This document shows, in pieces, positions 6,882-12,013 of a stretch of DNA of 17,015 bases. Numbering within the stretch: position 1 is the first letter of the stretch; every line of letters begins with the position of its first letter. A model generated the notes under the pieces. It saw nothing but the letters and a program-made list of their open reading frames with translations. It had not been told where the DNA came from and made no database searches. Made by a program: the position numbers and the translations under genes. Source of the DNA: Patescibacteria group bacterium (GTDB lineage Bacteria; Patescibacteriota; Minisyncoccia; Sungbacterales; GWA2-42-14); NCBI GenBank assembly GCA_018971745.1, contig JAGXAD010000001.1, positions 1 to 17,015 on the forward strand, read 5' to 3'.

Positions 6882-7163
6882 ATGATGAAGTACGATAAAA
6901 AATGGCTGGCAGAATGGGTAATGGGTCAGACCAACGGCACGAAAAAAGCGTCGCAGGAATTGGTTGACGGCTTGTTTGACAACATTGCAAAAGCAATGGT
7001 AAAAGGCGAGCAGGTTAAAATCGCAGGGTTCGGCGTGTTCAAGGTTTTGCGAAGAGCGGCGCGCGAAGGCCGCAATCCCCGGACCGGCGAAACCATTCAG
7101 ATTAAGGCAAAAGTTGCACCGAAATTCCGCGCCGCAAAACAGTTGAAAGAAATGGTGATGTAA
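6882..7163 (+). CDS. HU-family nucleoid DNA-binding protein
   Basis: A 93-residue histone-like protein that binds and bends DNA as a dimer. Helices 1-2 cover about residues 1-45. The HU signature GFGVFKVLRRAAREGRNP (about 49-66) precedes the DNA-contacting arm RTGETIQIKAKVAPKF and the C-terminal helix RAAKQLKEMV. Length is normal (about 90). An AAGGA sequence 8 bases upstream supports this start. ATG codons at 6882 and 6885 are both possible. It has its own extended -10 promoter and a strong terminator, so it is a single-gene unit. HU, IHF and related paralogues cannot be told apart from this sequence alone. Confidence 0.95.
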   Translation: MMKYDKKWLAEWVMGQTNGTKKASQELVDGLFDNIAKAMVKGEQVKIAGFGVFKVLRRAAREGRNPRTGETIQIKAKVAPKFRAAKQLKEMVM

Positions 7164-7166
7164 TCA

Positions 7167-7229
7167 ATTTCAAAAAGCGCTTTTTGAAATGAAAACCGCT
7201 CCGATTGCTGTCGGAGTGGTTTGTTTTTT
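7167..7229 (+). terminator. Double hairpin terminator after the HU gene
   Basis: First a perfect 24-base palindrome (7167-7190, arm ATTTCAAAAAGC). Then a classical terminator at 7194-7229: AACCGCTCCGA/TCGGAGTGGTT with a TTGCTG loop and six T (7224-7229). Confidence 0.9.
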
Positions 7230-7264
7230 GCGAAGATTTATCATCTTCAATCTTATTTAGTTCA

Positions 7265-7940
7265 TTAACGCATTTTTTGCTTTATTTCGTATAATTGAAT
7301 GGCAATAAATACTAAAACAATAACTATGATTTCTGAAAATGTGAGCGAGGATAAAAAACTAAATGCCAGGTAAATAGCCAATAATCCTAAAATTCCTGTT
7401 CCCAGAATGTTAAAAAAATAATTATAAATACGAAGTAAATAGTGAATTTGATATCCAAAATACGAATCCGTATAATACATATTATCCTTGTAGTTATTAA
7501 GAAATTTTGATTTTATTTCTGTCTTTATTTTCAAAATTTCTAGCCAATCTTCCTCTTGGAGAACAGGGATGGTCGCTAATGATGTAATGACAAGCAAACC
7601 TATAAAAATATAACGATTTTCTGAATTTATATTTGTAGATTCTTCAAAAAATTTTTTATAAAACAAAAAAGCTCCTCCACCAAAAAACAAAATAAAAAGT
7701 ACTACATACGGTAAAACCAGCCATTTGCCCTTTAGCTTTTTGTCAGAAAATGCTTCAATCTTATCTCGGCTTTGCTCTTTGAAAATAATCTTCTCGCCTG
7801 GTGTTAAAGATTTTGATTCTCCAAATTTTTTCCAATAGTAGAAAGCAAAAATAGGCGATACAAATGTACCCATCATCAATATTAGAATAGTTATTGAACT
7901 TTCTTTTACTGGTGTTGATAGATAATTTAACTCGATAATT
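7265..7940 (-). pseudogene. Multi-pass membrane protein, 3' part of a gene split by an IS
   Basis: The frame encodes about 224 residues from the IS boundary, or 203 residues if translation restarts at ATG 7876. Hydrophobic segments include SITILILMMGTFVSPIFAFY, then LVLPYVVLFILFFGGGAFLF, RYIFIGLLVITSLATIPVL and a long C-terminal pair ending LVFIAIQLYEIKQKMR, so roughly five membrane helices. I do not recognise the family. The gene is more AT-rich than its neighbours. Its natural start is missing here; the likely N-terminus is the fragment at 8462-8547 beyond the IS200-type element. Deleting 7941-8461 joins the two fragments in frame (about 253 residues in total). A shortened protein from 7876 could still be made, but that is speculative. 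Confidence 0.7.
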
Positions 7941-7961
7941 CCGCGCAGCTCTGCTGCGCGG
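7941..7961 (+). repeat. Left-end IS hairpin
   Basis: Perfect 8-bp stem with a 5-base CTCTG loop, identical to the copy at 8441-8461. The presumed recognition structure for the transposase. Confidence 0.85.
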
Positions 7962-7985
7962 TACTCCCTATGGTAAGATAAGGGT

Positions 7986-8429
7986 ATGCGAGCGGTCAGG
8001 ACAACTGAACACAATGCCTATCAAATTCACTATCATTTTGTAACTCCGGTCAAATATCGGCTATCTATCTTCGGTCGTCCTGACCGCGAGCAAACCCTTA
8101 TCAGAATATGTTCAGAAATCGAAGAGCGGTATGACTGGATATTTGAGCAGGTTGGTATTGATCAAAATCATATACATTATCTCCTGAGCGCTGCTCCGAA
8201 GTACAGCCCTTCTGAAATCATCCAAGCGATAAAGAGCATCACGGCCAAAGAGTTATTCCGCCGCCATCCCGACCTCCGTGAAGAACTATGGCATGGAGAA
8301 CTTTGGACTGACGGGTTTTTCATAGCGACGGTCGGAGAAGGCGGCAATCGAGACGCGATCAAACGATACGTAGCAAATCAAGGAAAGAAGAAAGAAATAT
8401 CCCCACAACTCAAGCTCTTCGATTTCTAA
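7986..8429 (+). CDS. tnpA: IS200/IS605-family Y1 (HUH) transposase TnpA
   Basis: A 147-residue single-strand transposase. The N-terminal strand AYQIHYHFVTPVKYR (11-25) is the family hallmark. The metal-binding HUH motif is H62-I63-H64 in QNHIHYLLSAAP. The catalytic tyrosine is Tyr128 in AIKRYVANQG. Length and spacing match active members (about 140-155 residues), and no lesion is visible, so the element may be functional. It is transcribed opposite to the gene it interrupts. The start ATG is 25 bases inside the left hairpin, with a weak AAGGG just upstream. Confidence 0.95.
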   Translation: MRAVRTTEHNAYQIHYHFVTPVKYRLSIFGRPDREQTLIRICSEIEERYDWIFEQVGIDQNHIHYLLSAAPKYSPSEIIQAIKSITAKELFRRHPDLREELWHGELWTDGFFIATVGEGGNRDAIKRYVANQGKKKEISPQLKLFDF

Positions 8430-8440
8430 TTCGTCTGATA

Positions 8441-8461
8441 CCGCGCAGCTCTGCTGCGCGG
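8441..8461 (+). repeat. Right-end IS hairpin
   Basis: Exact direct copy of the left-end hairpin, 12 bases after the tnpA stop. Confidence 0.85.
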
Positions 8462-8547
8462 AGGGTCATTACATTCCACGACAACAGTGACAGTATACAA
8501 ATACCGCTTGTAATTAATGCTTTCTGTAATAATTTTTGTTTTTCCAT
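8462..8547 (-). pseudogene. 5' fragment of the IS-interrupted membrane-protein gene
   Basis: ATG at 8545-8547 opens a frame of 28 codons up to the IS boundary: MEKQKLLQKALITSGICILS followed by LLSWNVMT. It has a basic start and a hydrophobic helix, as expected for a membrane protein. Beyond the IS hairpin the frame soon stops inside the element. Bases CT before the IS and A after it would form one codon, and the downstream frame IIELNYLSTPV then continues uninterrupted. The fragment is short, so its coding status rests mainly on that frame match and on its hydrophobic pattern. Confidence 0.55.
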
Positions 8548-8606
8548 AAAAGTTATTTAGACAATCGTATTGTTCCCCGTTCGATTCCACGTCACATTAA
8601 ATGCGC

Positions 8607-8645
8607 AAACAAAAAATATTCGTCTAATGATGAATGTTTTTGTTT
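8607..8645 (-). terminator. AT-rich hairpin after tRNA-Gly
   Basis: On the minus strand, AAACAAAAA-ATTC pairs with GAAT-TTTTTTGTTT, starting a few bases past the tRNA 3' end and ending in T-rich sequence. Probable terminator for tRNA-Gly. Confidence 0.5.
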
Positions 8646-8650
8646 GGCAT

Positions 8651-8721
8651 AGCGGGTAGGGGGAATCGAACCCCCGTCAACAGCTTGGAAAGCTGTGGTA
8701 ATGCCATTATACGATACCCGC
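8651..8721 (-). tRNA. tRNA-Gly(TCC)
   Basis: 71 nt with acceptor GCGGGTA/TACCCGC, anticodon stem ACAGC/GCTGT and loop TTTCCAA (anticodon TCC), T-arm GGGGG-TTCGATT-CCCCC, and discriminator T. CCA is not encoded. It reads GGA codons. The unit has its own promoter and a structured 5' leader. Confidence 0.95.
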
Positions 8722-8723
8722 GA

Positions 8724-8780
8724 GTGTTGCCGTCTTCGTCCCCGACCCGATAAATCGGATTGGGTTTACAGCGGCAACAC
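8724..8780 (-). other. Hairpin leader of tRNA-Gly
   Basis: A 9-bp helix GTGTTGCCG/CGGCAACAC (8772-8780 with 8724-8732) encloses an inner CCGAT/ATCGG hairpin. It ends two bases before the mature tRNA 5' end. The predicted transcription start coincides with the beginning of the helix. It may help folding or RNase P cleavage; this is inference. Confidence 0.5.
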
Positions 8781-8784
8781 ATTG

Positions 8785-8793
8785 ATTGTAGCA
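8785..8793 (-). promoter_or_regulatory. Extended -10 promoter of tRNA-Gly
   Basis: On the minus strand TGCTACAAT, identical to the gpmI extended -10. No good -35 is present. The upstream gene's terminator (8803-8840) lies directly before it. Confidence 0.5.
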
Positions 8794-8802
8794 GAAATGT
8801 TA

Positions 8803-8840
8803 TAAAAAAACAGTCCTCCGACCGCGACCGGAGGACTGTT
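8803..8840 (-). terminator. Terminator of the pilin-like/DUF5671-like unit
   Basis: A 12-bp stem AACAGTCCTCCG/CGGAGGACTGTT with an 8-base loop. On the minus strand it is followed by seven T. Confidence 0.9.
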
Positions 8841-8847
8841 TTCAATT

Positions 8848-9318
8848 TTAATATGTCGGAGCCCGTTTTGTTTTTTGCGTGCTGTATAGTTCCGGGTCAA
8901 TGGTGCGCGTGAAACAGATATGCCCGATGTCATGCGACCAATTTTGGTTTTGTTCGTAGTACGGAGCTGGAATCGGCGCAGTTGCGGCTTGCGGCTGTTT
9001 TTTGCTTGTTGTCTTAAAATTCGCGCAAAGTTCAAACGACAATTTGTTGATTAGGCGGTAATTGTACGGAATGTTGCTTTCCGGGTCAGACGGGGGGACA
9101 AAACCGGTAATGTCATTTTTCAAATCGTTCAATGATGTTGGCAGATAATCTTTTTGTATCCAGTAATTGATAATTTCTGACTGCAAAATAGTTAAATTTT
9201 CAACCCGTTGTTGGTCAAACCGCCGCATCCGTTCGGTTTGCGGCGAACCAACAATAAAAAATCCTGCAACAATGCTTGCGGCAACAATAATAATCACGCT
9301 ATAAATAAATATTTTCAT
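8848..9318 (-). CDS. Small membrane-anchored, pilin-like protein of unknown function
   Basis: A 156-residue protein with one N-terminal membrane helix (about residues 3-25, KIFIYSVIIIVAASIVAGFF). An extended helix follows (FDQQRVENLTILQSEIINYW) that leads into the KDYLPTSLNDLKN segment. This layout resembles type II secretion pseudopilins. The C-terminal half carries NYRLINKLSFELCANFKT and a proline/glutamine-rich stretch, then two cysteines in total (Cys98 and one near HICFTRT). There is no prepilin peptidase glycine-phenylalanine cleavage site of the usual kind, so true pilin processing is doubtful. It lies 18 bases downstream of the DUF5671-like gene and shares its terminator, so the two probably form an operon. 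Confidence 0.75.
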   Translation of the reverse strand: MKIFIYSVIIIVAASIVAGFFIVGSPQTERMRRFDQQRVENLTILQSEIINYWIQKDYLPTSLNDLKNDITGFVPPSDPESNIPYNYRLINKLSFELCANFKTTSKKQPQAATAPIPAPYYEQNQNWSHDIGHICFTRTIDPELYSTQKTKRAPTY

Positions 9319-9336
9319 TGTGTTTCTTTGTATTGG

Positions 9337-9837
9337 CTACTCGGTTTCCTCGTTATATTTATGCATGCGCAAATCCCAGAGATAATATGTGAAAATAGTG
9401 CCGGCAGTAAATAACACAACCAATACTTTCAGAATAAAATGCGCGGTAATCTCGCCTTCCAAAAGATTAAAGATAAGCGTTACCAGATCGGCAATAATTG
9501 CGATGGCCGCAAGAAATAAGGTGAAATAAATAAGCCATTTTCTGATTTTTGATTTTGCTTTTTCGTGATCGTGAACCATTTCTTTTTGCAGAAACCATGA
9601 AATCCAAATATACACGGGAAAAACAATAACAAGCGAGGCAATAGACCAGCGAATAGTTGAGTATGCGCCCTCAAGATAGTAATAGTCTTTTGTAACCAAA
9701 ATATCCGGAAACAAAATATCTATGTATTGAAAAAGCAGGGCAATAAAACTCCCCGCACTTACATATAGGGTTATGATTGCCAAAAGGTACAGAAATACAT
9801 TTTTTGGAGATGTTGATTTTTTTATTTCGTTTTGCAT
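9337..9837 (-). CDS. DUF5671-like multi-pass membrane protein
   Basis: A 166-residue protein with about four membrane helices: VFLYLLAIITLYVSAGSFIA (14-33), IRWSIASLVIVFPVYIWISW, WLIYFTLFLAAIAIIADLVT and FILKVLVVLFTAGTIFTYYL. The arrangement and the LLAIITLYVSA/FPDI signatures match what I recall of DUF5671 proteins, which are frequent in CPR genomes next to small pilin-like genes; the function is unknown. The ATG at 9837 lies just downstream of an extended -10 promoter. First gene of a two-gene operon. Confidence 0.8.
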   Translation of the reverse strand: MQNEIKKSTSPKNVFLYLLAIITLYVSAGSFIALLFQYIDILFPDILVTKDYYYLEGAYSTIRWSIASLVIVFPVYIWISWFLQKEMVHDHEKAKSKIRKWLIYFTLFLAAIAIIADLVTLIFNLLEGEITAHFILKVLVVLFTAGTIFTYYLWDLRMHKYNEETE

Positions 9838-9844
9838 TGTTTTT

Positions 9845-9873
9845 ATGATAACAGATTTTGAATTTGTTTTGAA
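9845..9873 (-). promoter_or_regulatory. Promoter for the DUF5671-like operon
   Basis: On the minus strand, -35 TTCAAA (9868-9873), a 17-base spacer and extended -10 TGTTATCAT (-10 at 9845-9850). The predicted start is only a few bases before the ATG at 9837, so the mRNA would be nearly leaderless. Confidence 0.5.
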
Positions 9874-9948
9874 TGGTCGGGGTGCTGGGAGTTGAACCCA
9901 GCATCTCTTGTTCCCAAAACAAGCGTGTTGCCGCTACACTACACCCCG
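9874..9948 (-). tRNA. tRNA-Pro(TGG) with encoded CCA
   Basis: 75 nt with acceptor CGGGGTG/CACCCCG, D stem, anticodon stem CTTGT/ACAAG with loop TTTGGGA (anticodon TGG), T-arm GCTGG-GTTCAAC-TCCCAGC region, and discriminator A followed by an encoded CCA. The other tRNA genes here lack CCA, so 3' maturation differs between them. Confidence 0.95.
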
Positions 9949-9985
9949 GATTATTGTTTCATATAAAACTGTTTCACAATATACA

Positions 9986-10001
9986 AGTTTCACATGAAAC
10001 G
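9986..10001. promoter_or_regulatory. parS-like palindrome
   Basis: AGTTTCACATGAAACG agrees with the Bacillus-type parS consensus TGTTTCACGTGAAACA at 13 of 16 positions (13 of the inner 14). It could be a ParB binding site or belong to the local GTTTCA array. It is a single good match in the window. Confidence 0.35.
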
Positions 10002-10003
10002 AA

Positions 10004-10363
10004 TCAGATATTTTCAAAATGTTCTATGATTGGTTCCTTGTTTTCTCTAAAAATAACAGATATTGCGTCTATTCTTATTTCTTTTTTCTGATTGATATTG
10101 TTATGTTTCACATAAATCTCTGCTAATTTTCTTAGTCTATTGCGTTTTTTTGCATCTATTCTTTGTTCTGGCAGAAAGTATTTTGTACTTTCGTCTGTTC
10201 CGGTTTTTACCTCAATAATGCAAAGAATTCCATTGTTTTCTGCAATAATATCTATTTCGCCAATCGGTGTTCTGTAATTTTTATCAAGAATAGCATAGCC
10301 ATTTGAAATAAGATAATTTGAAGCAAGTTTTTCGCCTTTTTGTCCCAAAGATTTATTATTCAT
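10004..10363 (-). CDS. YraN/UPF0102-family nuclease-like protein
   Basis: A 119-residue protein, full length for the family. The N-terminal motif GQKGEKLASNYLISNGYAIL (7-26) and the PD-(D/E)XK-type core are visible: Asp38 in GEIDIIAENN, then Glu51-Val-Lys53 in IIEVKTG. These are the expected metal-binding and catalytic residues. The role in cells is not firmly established; relatives are considered nucleic-acid-processing enzymes or Holliday-junction-related. The gene is AT-rich and rich in AAA and ATA codons, unlike its neighbours. GTTTCAC motifs lie upstream, inside and downstream. The ATG at 10363 gives the canonical start MNNKSLGQKGE. Confidence 0.9.
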   Translation of the reverse strand: MNNKSLGQKGEKLASNYLISNGYAILDKNYRTPIGEIDIIAENNGILCIIEVKTGTDESTKYFLPEQRIDAKKRNRLRKLAEIYVKHNNINQKKEIRIDAISVIFRENKEPIIEHFENI

Positions 10364-10539
10364 TATTGTTTCACATTTAACCGTTTCACGAAGTATTAAA
10401 ATAAAGAATAATTTTTGATTGGTTTCATGTGTTACATAGTTTCTTATTGGATTTTCAAGAAAGAAAATTTAAAGTAATTTTTTGTCGTTAATATGTCCTT
10501 TATATGTCGTTAATAAGTTGAATACATTTTTTATAAAAG
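10364..10539. other. AT-rich spacer with short direct repeats
   Basis: No ORF. It holds three of the GTTTCA motifs and two copies of TGTCGTTAATA (10483-10493 and 10505-10515, 22-base period). No clear promoter for yraN could be assigned. Confidence 0.5.
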
Positions 10540-10594
10540 TGGGCGTTGCTGGGATCGGACCAGCGGCCTTTGCAATGTGAATGCAACGCTCTAC
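10540..10594 (-). tRNA. 3' piece of an interrupted tRNA-Val(CAC)
   Basis: 55 nt: end of the D-loop and D stem GTA-GAGC, anticodon stem TTGCA/TGCAA with loop TTCACAT (anticodon CAC), variable loop AGGCC, T stem GCTGG/CCAGC, acceptor strand AACGCCC and discriminator A. The T-loop is TCCGATC, with C at position 55 where T is nearly invariant. The matching 5' piece is at 10707-10725. CCA is not encoded. Confidence 0.75.
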
Positions 10595-10706
10595 TTCACC
10601 CTTCCACCTTTTTAAAAATGGACGGTGCAGGGATCGAACCTGCGAGCTCTCCGATGTGAACGGAGCGTTCTACCACTGAACTAACCGTCCGTAAAAGGTG
10701 GGAGGG
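10595..10706 (-). other. 112-base insert in a D-loop, containing a complete tRNA
   Basis: The insert separates the outer tRNA's pieces within the D-loop. Its ends form a helix, CCCTCCCACCTTTT (10693-10706) with AAAAGGTGGAAGGG (10599-10612), 13 of 14 pairs. The helix closes over the inner tRNA-Val (10619-10690), separated from it by AC on one side and TTTTTA on the other. It is too short and lacks the motifs for a group I intron. Removing 10595-10706 gives a standard 74-nt tRNA with D-loop AGCTTGGTA. Confidence 0.7.
10619..10690 (-). tRNA. tRNA-Val(CAC), intact, nested inside another tRNA
   Basis: 72 nt, all arms canonical: acceptor GGACGGT/ACCGTCC, D stem GTTC/GAAC with loop AGTGGTA, anticodon stem CTCCG/CGGAG with loop TTCACAT (CAC), T-arm GCAGG-TTCGATC-CCTGC, discriminator A. 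No encoded CCA. Five T follow directly, which could act as a termination signal. It reads GTG codons. It differs in most stems from the outer tRNA, so it is not a recent copy of it. Confidence 0.95.
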
Positions 10707-10725
10707 CAAGCTGAGCTAAACGCCC
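10707..10725 (-). tRNA. 5' piece of the interrupted tRNA-Val(CAC)
   Basis: 19 nt: acceptor GGGCGTT, TA, D stem GCTC and D-loop start AGCTTG. GGGCGTT pairs perfectly with AACGCCC at 10541-10547, and GCTC pairs with GAGC at 10588-10591. GGGCGTTTAGCTCAGCTTGG is a textbook tRNA 5' sequence once joined to the 3' piece. Confidence 0.75.
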
Positions 10726-10726
10726 C

Positions 10727-10767
10727 AATATACGCACCTTATCAAATTATTCAACAAGTGGCAACAA
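10727..10767 (-). promoter_or_regulatory. Promoter candidates for the nested tRNA locus
   Basis: Two overlapping choices on the minus strand. TTGAAT (10749-10754), a 16-base spacer and TATATT (10727-10732) score better. They place the start near 10720, inside the outer tRNA's acceptor strand. TTGTTG (10762-10767), 17 bases and TGATAA (10739-10744) would include the whole outer tRNA but have a poor -10. Which one is used decides whether the outer tRNA can be complete. Confidence 0.4.
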
Positions 10768-10795
10768 AAAGCCCCGCGTTAAGCGGGCTTTTTGT
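10766..10795 (-). terminator. Terminator of the rplJ operon
   Basis: AAAAAGCC(C)CGC/GCGGGCTTTTT hairpin with a GTTAA loop, 24 bases after the last gene of the operon. Symmetric A/T flanks make it bidirectional. Confidence 0.85.
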
Positions 10796-10819
10796 TTGAT
10801 AATTTAACAATGAAGAAGA

Positions 10820-11203
10820 TTAAATGCGAAATTTGTTGATTAATTTTTCATGGGGAAATTCAAGAATATCGCGTAAAAACCTGTCGTACATATCCATGCG
10901 ATAACGGAATTCTTCTGACGTAAGCACGACATAATTTAATTCTTTTCCGATTTCAGATTCAAGCCATGAAATGGTCCGCAAAAGTTTTGTTTTTTTGATG
11001 TTGTCGCCGATAAGCAGGAGATCAACCCTTGCGTTTTCGTTGTTGATAAAAATGCCGGAAAGAACGGCAAGTTTAATGTTGCCGAGAGTTTTTACGCGTT
11101 GAAGAATTTTTTGCCGCGATACGGGCGCGGCTTTTAAGAACAAAAGCCGCAATTCCGGAAAAAAGAGAAAATCTTTGTTTGCAAAAAAAATCTGTTTTTT
11201 CAT
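10820..11203 (-). CDS. Nucleotidyltransferase-like domain protein of a CPR regulator family
   Basis: A 127-residue protein. It starts KQIFFANKDFLFFPELRLLF, then has IKLAVLSGIFINNENARVDLLLIGDNI (about 42-68), which looks like a minimal nucleotidyltransferase fold strand-loop (G-(F/I)…D-x-L-L-(I/V)-G-D). The C-terminal LTSEEFRYRMDMYDRFLRDILEFPHEKLIN is a strongly conserved-looking block. From memory, CPR genomes carry one-piece proteins with a winged helix followed by this domain. Here the winged helix is on the preceding ORF, which overlaps by four bases (ATGA), so translation is probably coupled. The catalytic function is unclear; the usual second acidic residue is not evident. Confidence 0.7.
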   Translation of the reverse strand: MKKQIFFANKDFLFFPELRLLFLKAAPVSRQKILQRVKTLGNIKLAVLSGIFINNENARVDLLLIGDNIKKTKLLRTISWLESEIGKELNYVVLTSEEFRYRMDMYDRFLRDILEFPHEKLINKFRI

Positions 11204-11535
11204 TTTCGTTTTTTTGCTTTTTGTTTTCTGGTAAGCATTGTTGCCGTATGTTTGTTTTTTGCCATTTCTTGTTTGGCGTGCAATTTTTTAGGCGCAACTT
11301 TTCGTTTCGGTCTTTTTGCCGCAACCTTTTTTATATCGGGAATGTTTAGGATTTTTGATTTCACCAGTGATATTTTCAAGAGTTTTGCAAGCTCTTTTTT
11401 TGCCGCAAAAGGTTTAAGTTGCGTATGTTTTGCAATTTCGGCAAGAGTAAATTCCTGTTCCGGATTCATCAAAAAGAGCTTTAAAAGCTTGATTTTTGAA
11501 GTTGATTCAAAAAGTTTTTCCAGAGTTTGCTCCAT
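11200..11535 (-). CDS. Winged-helix DNA-binding protein with basic tail
   Basis: 111 residues from ATG 11535. A GTG at 11556 would add seven residues, but the family-like start is MEQTLEKLFESTSKIKLLKL. Residues about 5-65 form a winged helix (FLMNPEQEFTLAEIAKHTQL, then KKELAKLLKISLVKSKI). The last 45 residues are very lysine/arginine-rich (for example KKVAAKRPKRKVAPKK), suited to nucleic-acid binding. The stop TGA overlaps the next start (ATGA). It follows rplL closely and is probably read through with it. Function is unknown; a transcriptional regulator is likely. Confidence 0.72.
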   Translation of the reverse strand: MEQTLEKLFESTSKIKLLKLFLMNPEQEFTLAEIAKHTQLKPFAAKKELAKLLKISLVKSKILNIPDIKKVAAKRPKRKVAPKKLHAKQEMAKNKHTATMLTRKQKAKKRK

Positions 11536-11580
11536 AGTAAGTTTGGCCCGTTTCACCGGTCTAATTAACCAGCAGAAAAT

Positions 11581-11961
11581 TTATTTGATTTCCGCCTGTC
11601 CGCCGGCGGCTTCAATTTTCTTTTTTATTTCCTGCGCTTCTTCTTTGGTAACGCCCTCTTTAATTGCTTTTGGCGCACCGTCAACCAAATCTTTCGCTTC
11701 TTTTAATCCGAGCGTGGTGACTTCGCGAAGCGCTTTAATCACCTGAATTTTTTGCTCGCCTCCGGATTTTAATTCAACGGTAAAAGATGTTTTTTCTTCT
11801 TTTGCCCCGCCTTCGTCATCGCCCGATGTTGCCGGAGTCGCGGCAACTGCCATTGGCATTGCCGCCGATACGCCAAATTTTTCCTCAAGTGCTTTGACTA
11901 GTTCGGAAAGCTCCAAAACGCTCATTTTTTCTACTGCTTCAATAAGTTTTTCCTTGTCCAT
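11581..11961 (-). CDS. rplL: Large-subunit ribosomal protein L7/L12
   Basis: A 126-residue stalk protein that recruits translation factors to the 50S subunit. The N-terminal dimerisation domain (1-35) is [20 protein letters not shown]… with KALEEKFGV. An alanine-rich flexible hinge covers about 36-56. The C-terminal domain (57-126) carries [20 protein letters not shown], then [18 protein letters not shown] and the ending [12 protein letters not shown]. Length is normal. It follows rplJ by about 50 bases in the usual order. The spacer contains AT-rich near-repeats of AGAAAATAGAAATT. No Shine-Dalgarno is visible. Confidence 0.98.
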   Translation of the reverse strand: MDKEKLIEAVEKMSVLELSELVKALEEKFGVSAAMPMAVAATPATSGDDEGGAKEEKTSFTVELKSGGEQKIQVIKALREVTTLGLKEAKDLVDGAPKAIKEGVTKEEAQEIKKKIEAAGGQAEIK

Positions 11962-12013
11962 AATTTTTGAAAATAGAAATTAGAAAATAGAAATTTAGAA
12001 AAAATTCTATTTG

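Larger units (their letters stand above)
7941..8461 (+). mobile_element. IS200-type insertion sequence, complete
   Basis: About 521 bases bounded by two identical 21-base hairpins in direct orientation (7941-7961 and 8441-8461; 8-bp arms CCGCGCAG/CTGCGCGG, loop CTCTG). They enclose one HUH-type transposase gene. End hairpins without terminal inverted repeats or target duplication are typical of IS200/IS605 elements, which move as single strands. No tnpB is present. GC content is clearly higher than in the AT-rich gene it interrupts. The true ends may lie a few bases outside the hairpins. Confidence 0.88.
9956..10435 (+). repeat. Cluster of GTTTCA(C) motifs, all on the plus strand
   Basis: GTTTCA starts at 9956, 9971, 9987, 10105, 10368, 10383 and 10422: seven copies in about 480 bases, far above chance. 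Several extend to imperfect palindromes of the type GTTTCAYRTRAAAC (9956-9969, 9987-10000). The copies flank and enter the yraN-like gene. Possible operator array; the binding protein is unknown. Confidence 0.6.

Noticed and set aside
7877..8014. N-terminal extension of the minus-strand membrane protein starting at 8014
   Set aside because: The first part (MCSVVLTARI… to AAELRG) is translated from the IS left end and overlaps tnpA in antisense.
7941..8461. REP/RAYT system instead of an IS
   Set aside because: The two hairpins sit exactly at the ends of a single transposase unit, the conserved GTAG tetranucleotide of REPs is missing, and no extra hairpin copies occur in the window.
8560..8600. 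tRNA T-arm-like GTTCGATTCCACG on the plus strand
   Set aside because: The flanking stem does not pair and no other tRNA arms are found.
10595..10706. Group I intron in the outer tRNA
   Set aside because: Only 112 bases, of which 72 are a complete tRNA; no P3-P8 core or endonuclease, and the site is the D-loop instead of the usual anticodon loop.
11252..11746. Plus-strand 164-codon frame opposite rplL and the winged-helix gene
   Set aside because: An antisense shadow of lysine-rich genes (Phe/Ser-rich), without start signals or family resemblance.
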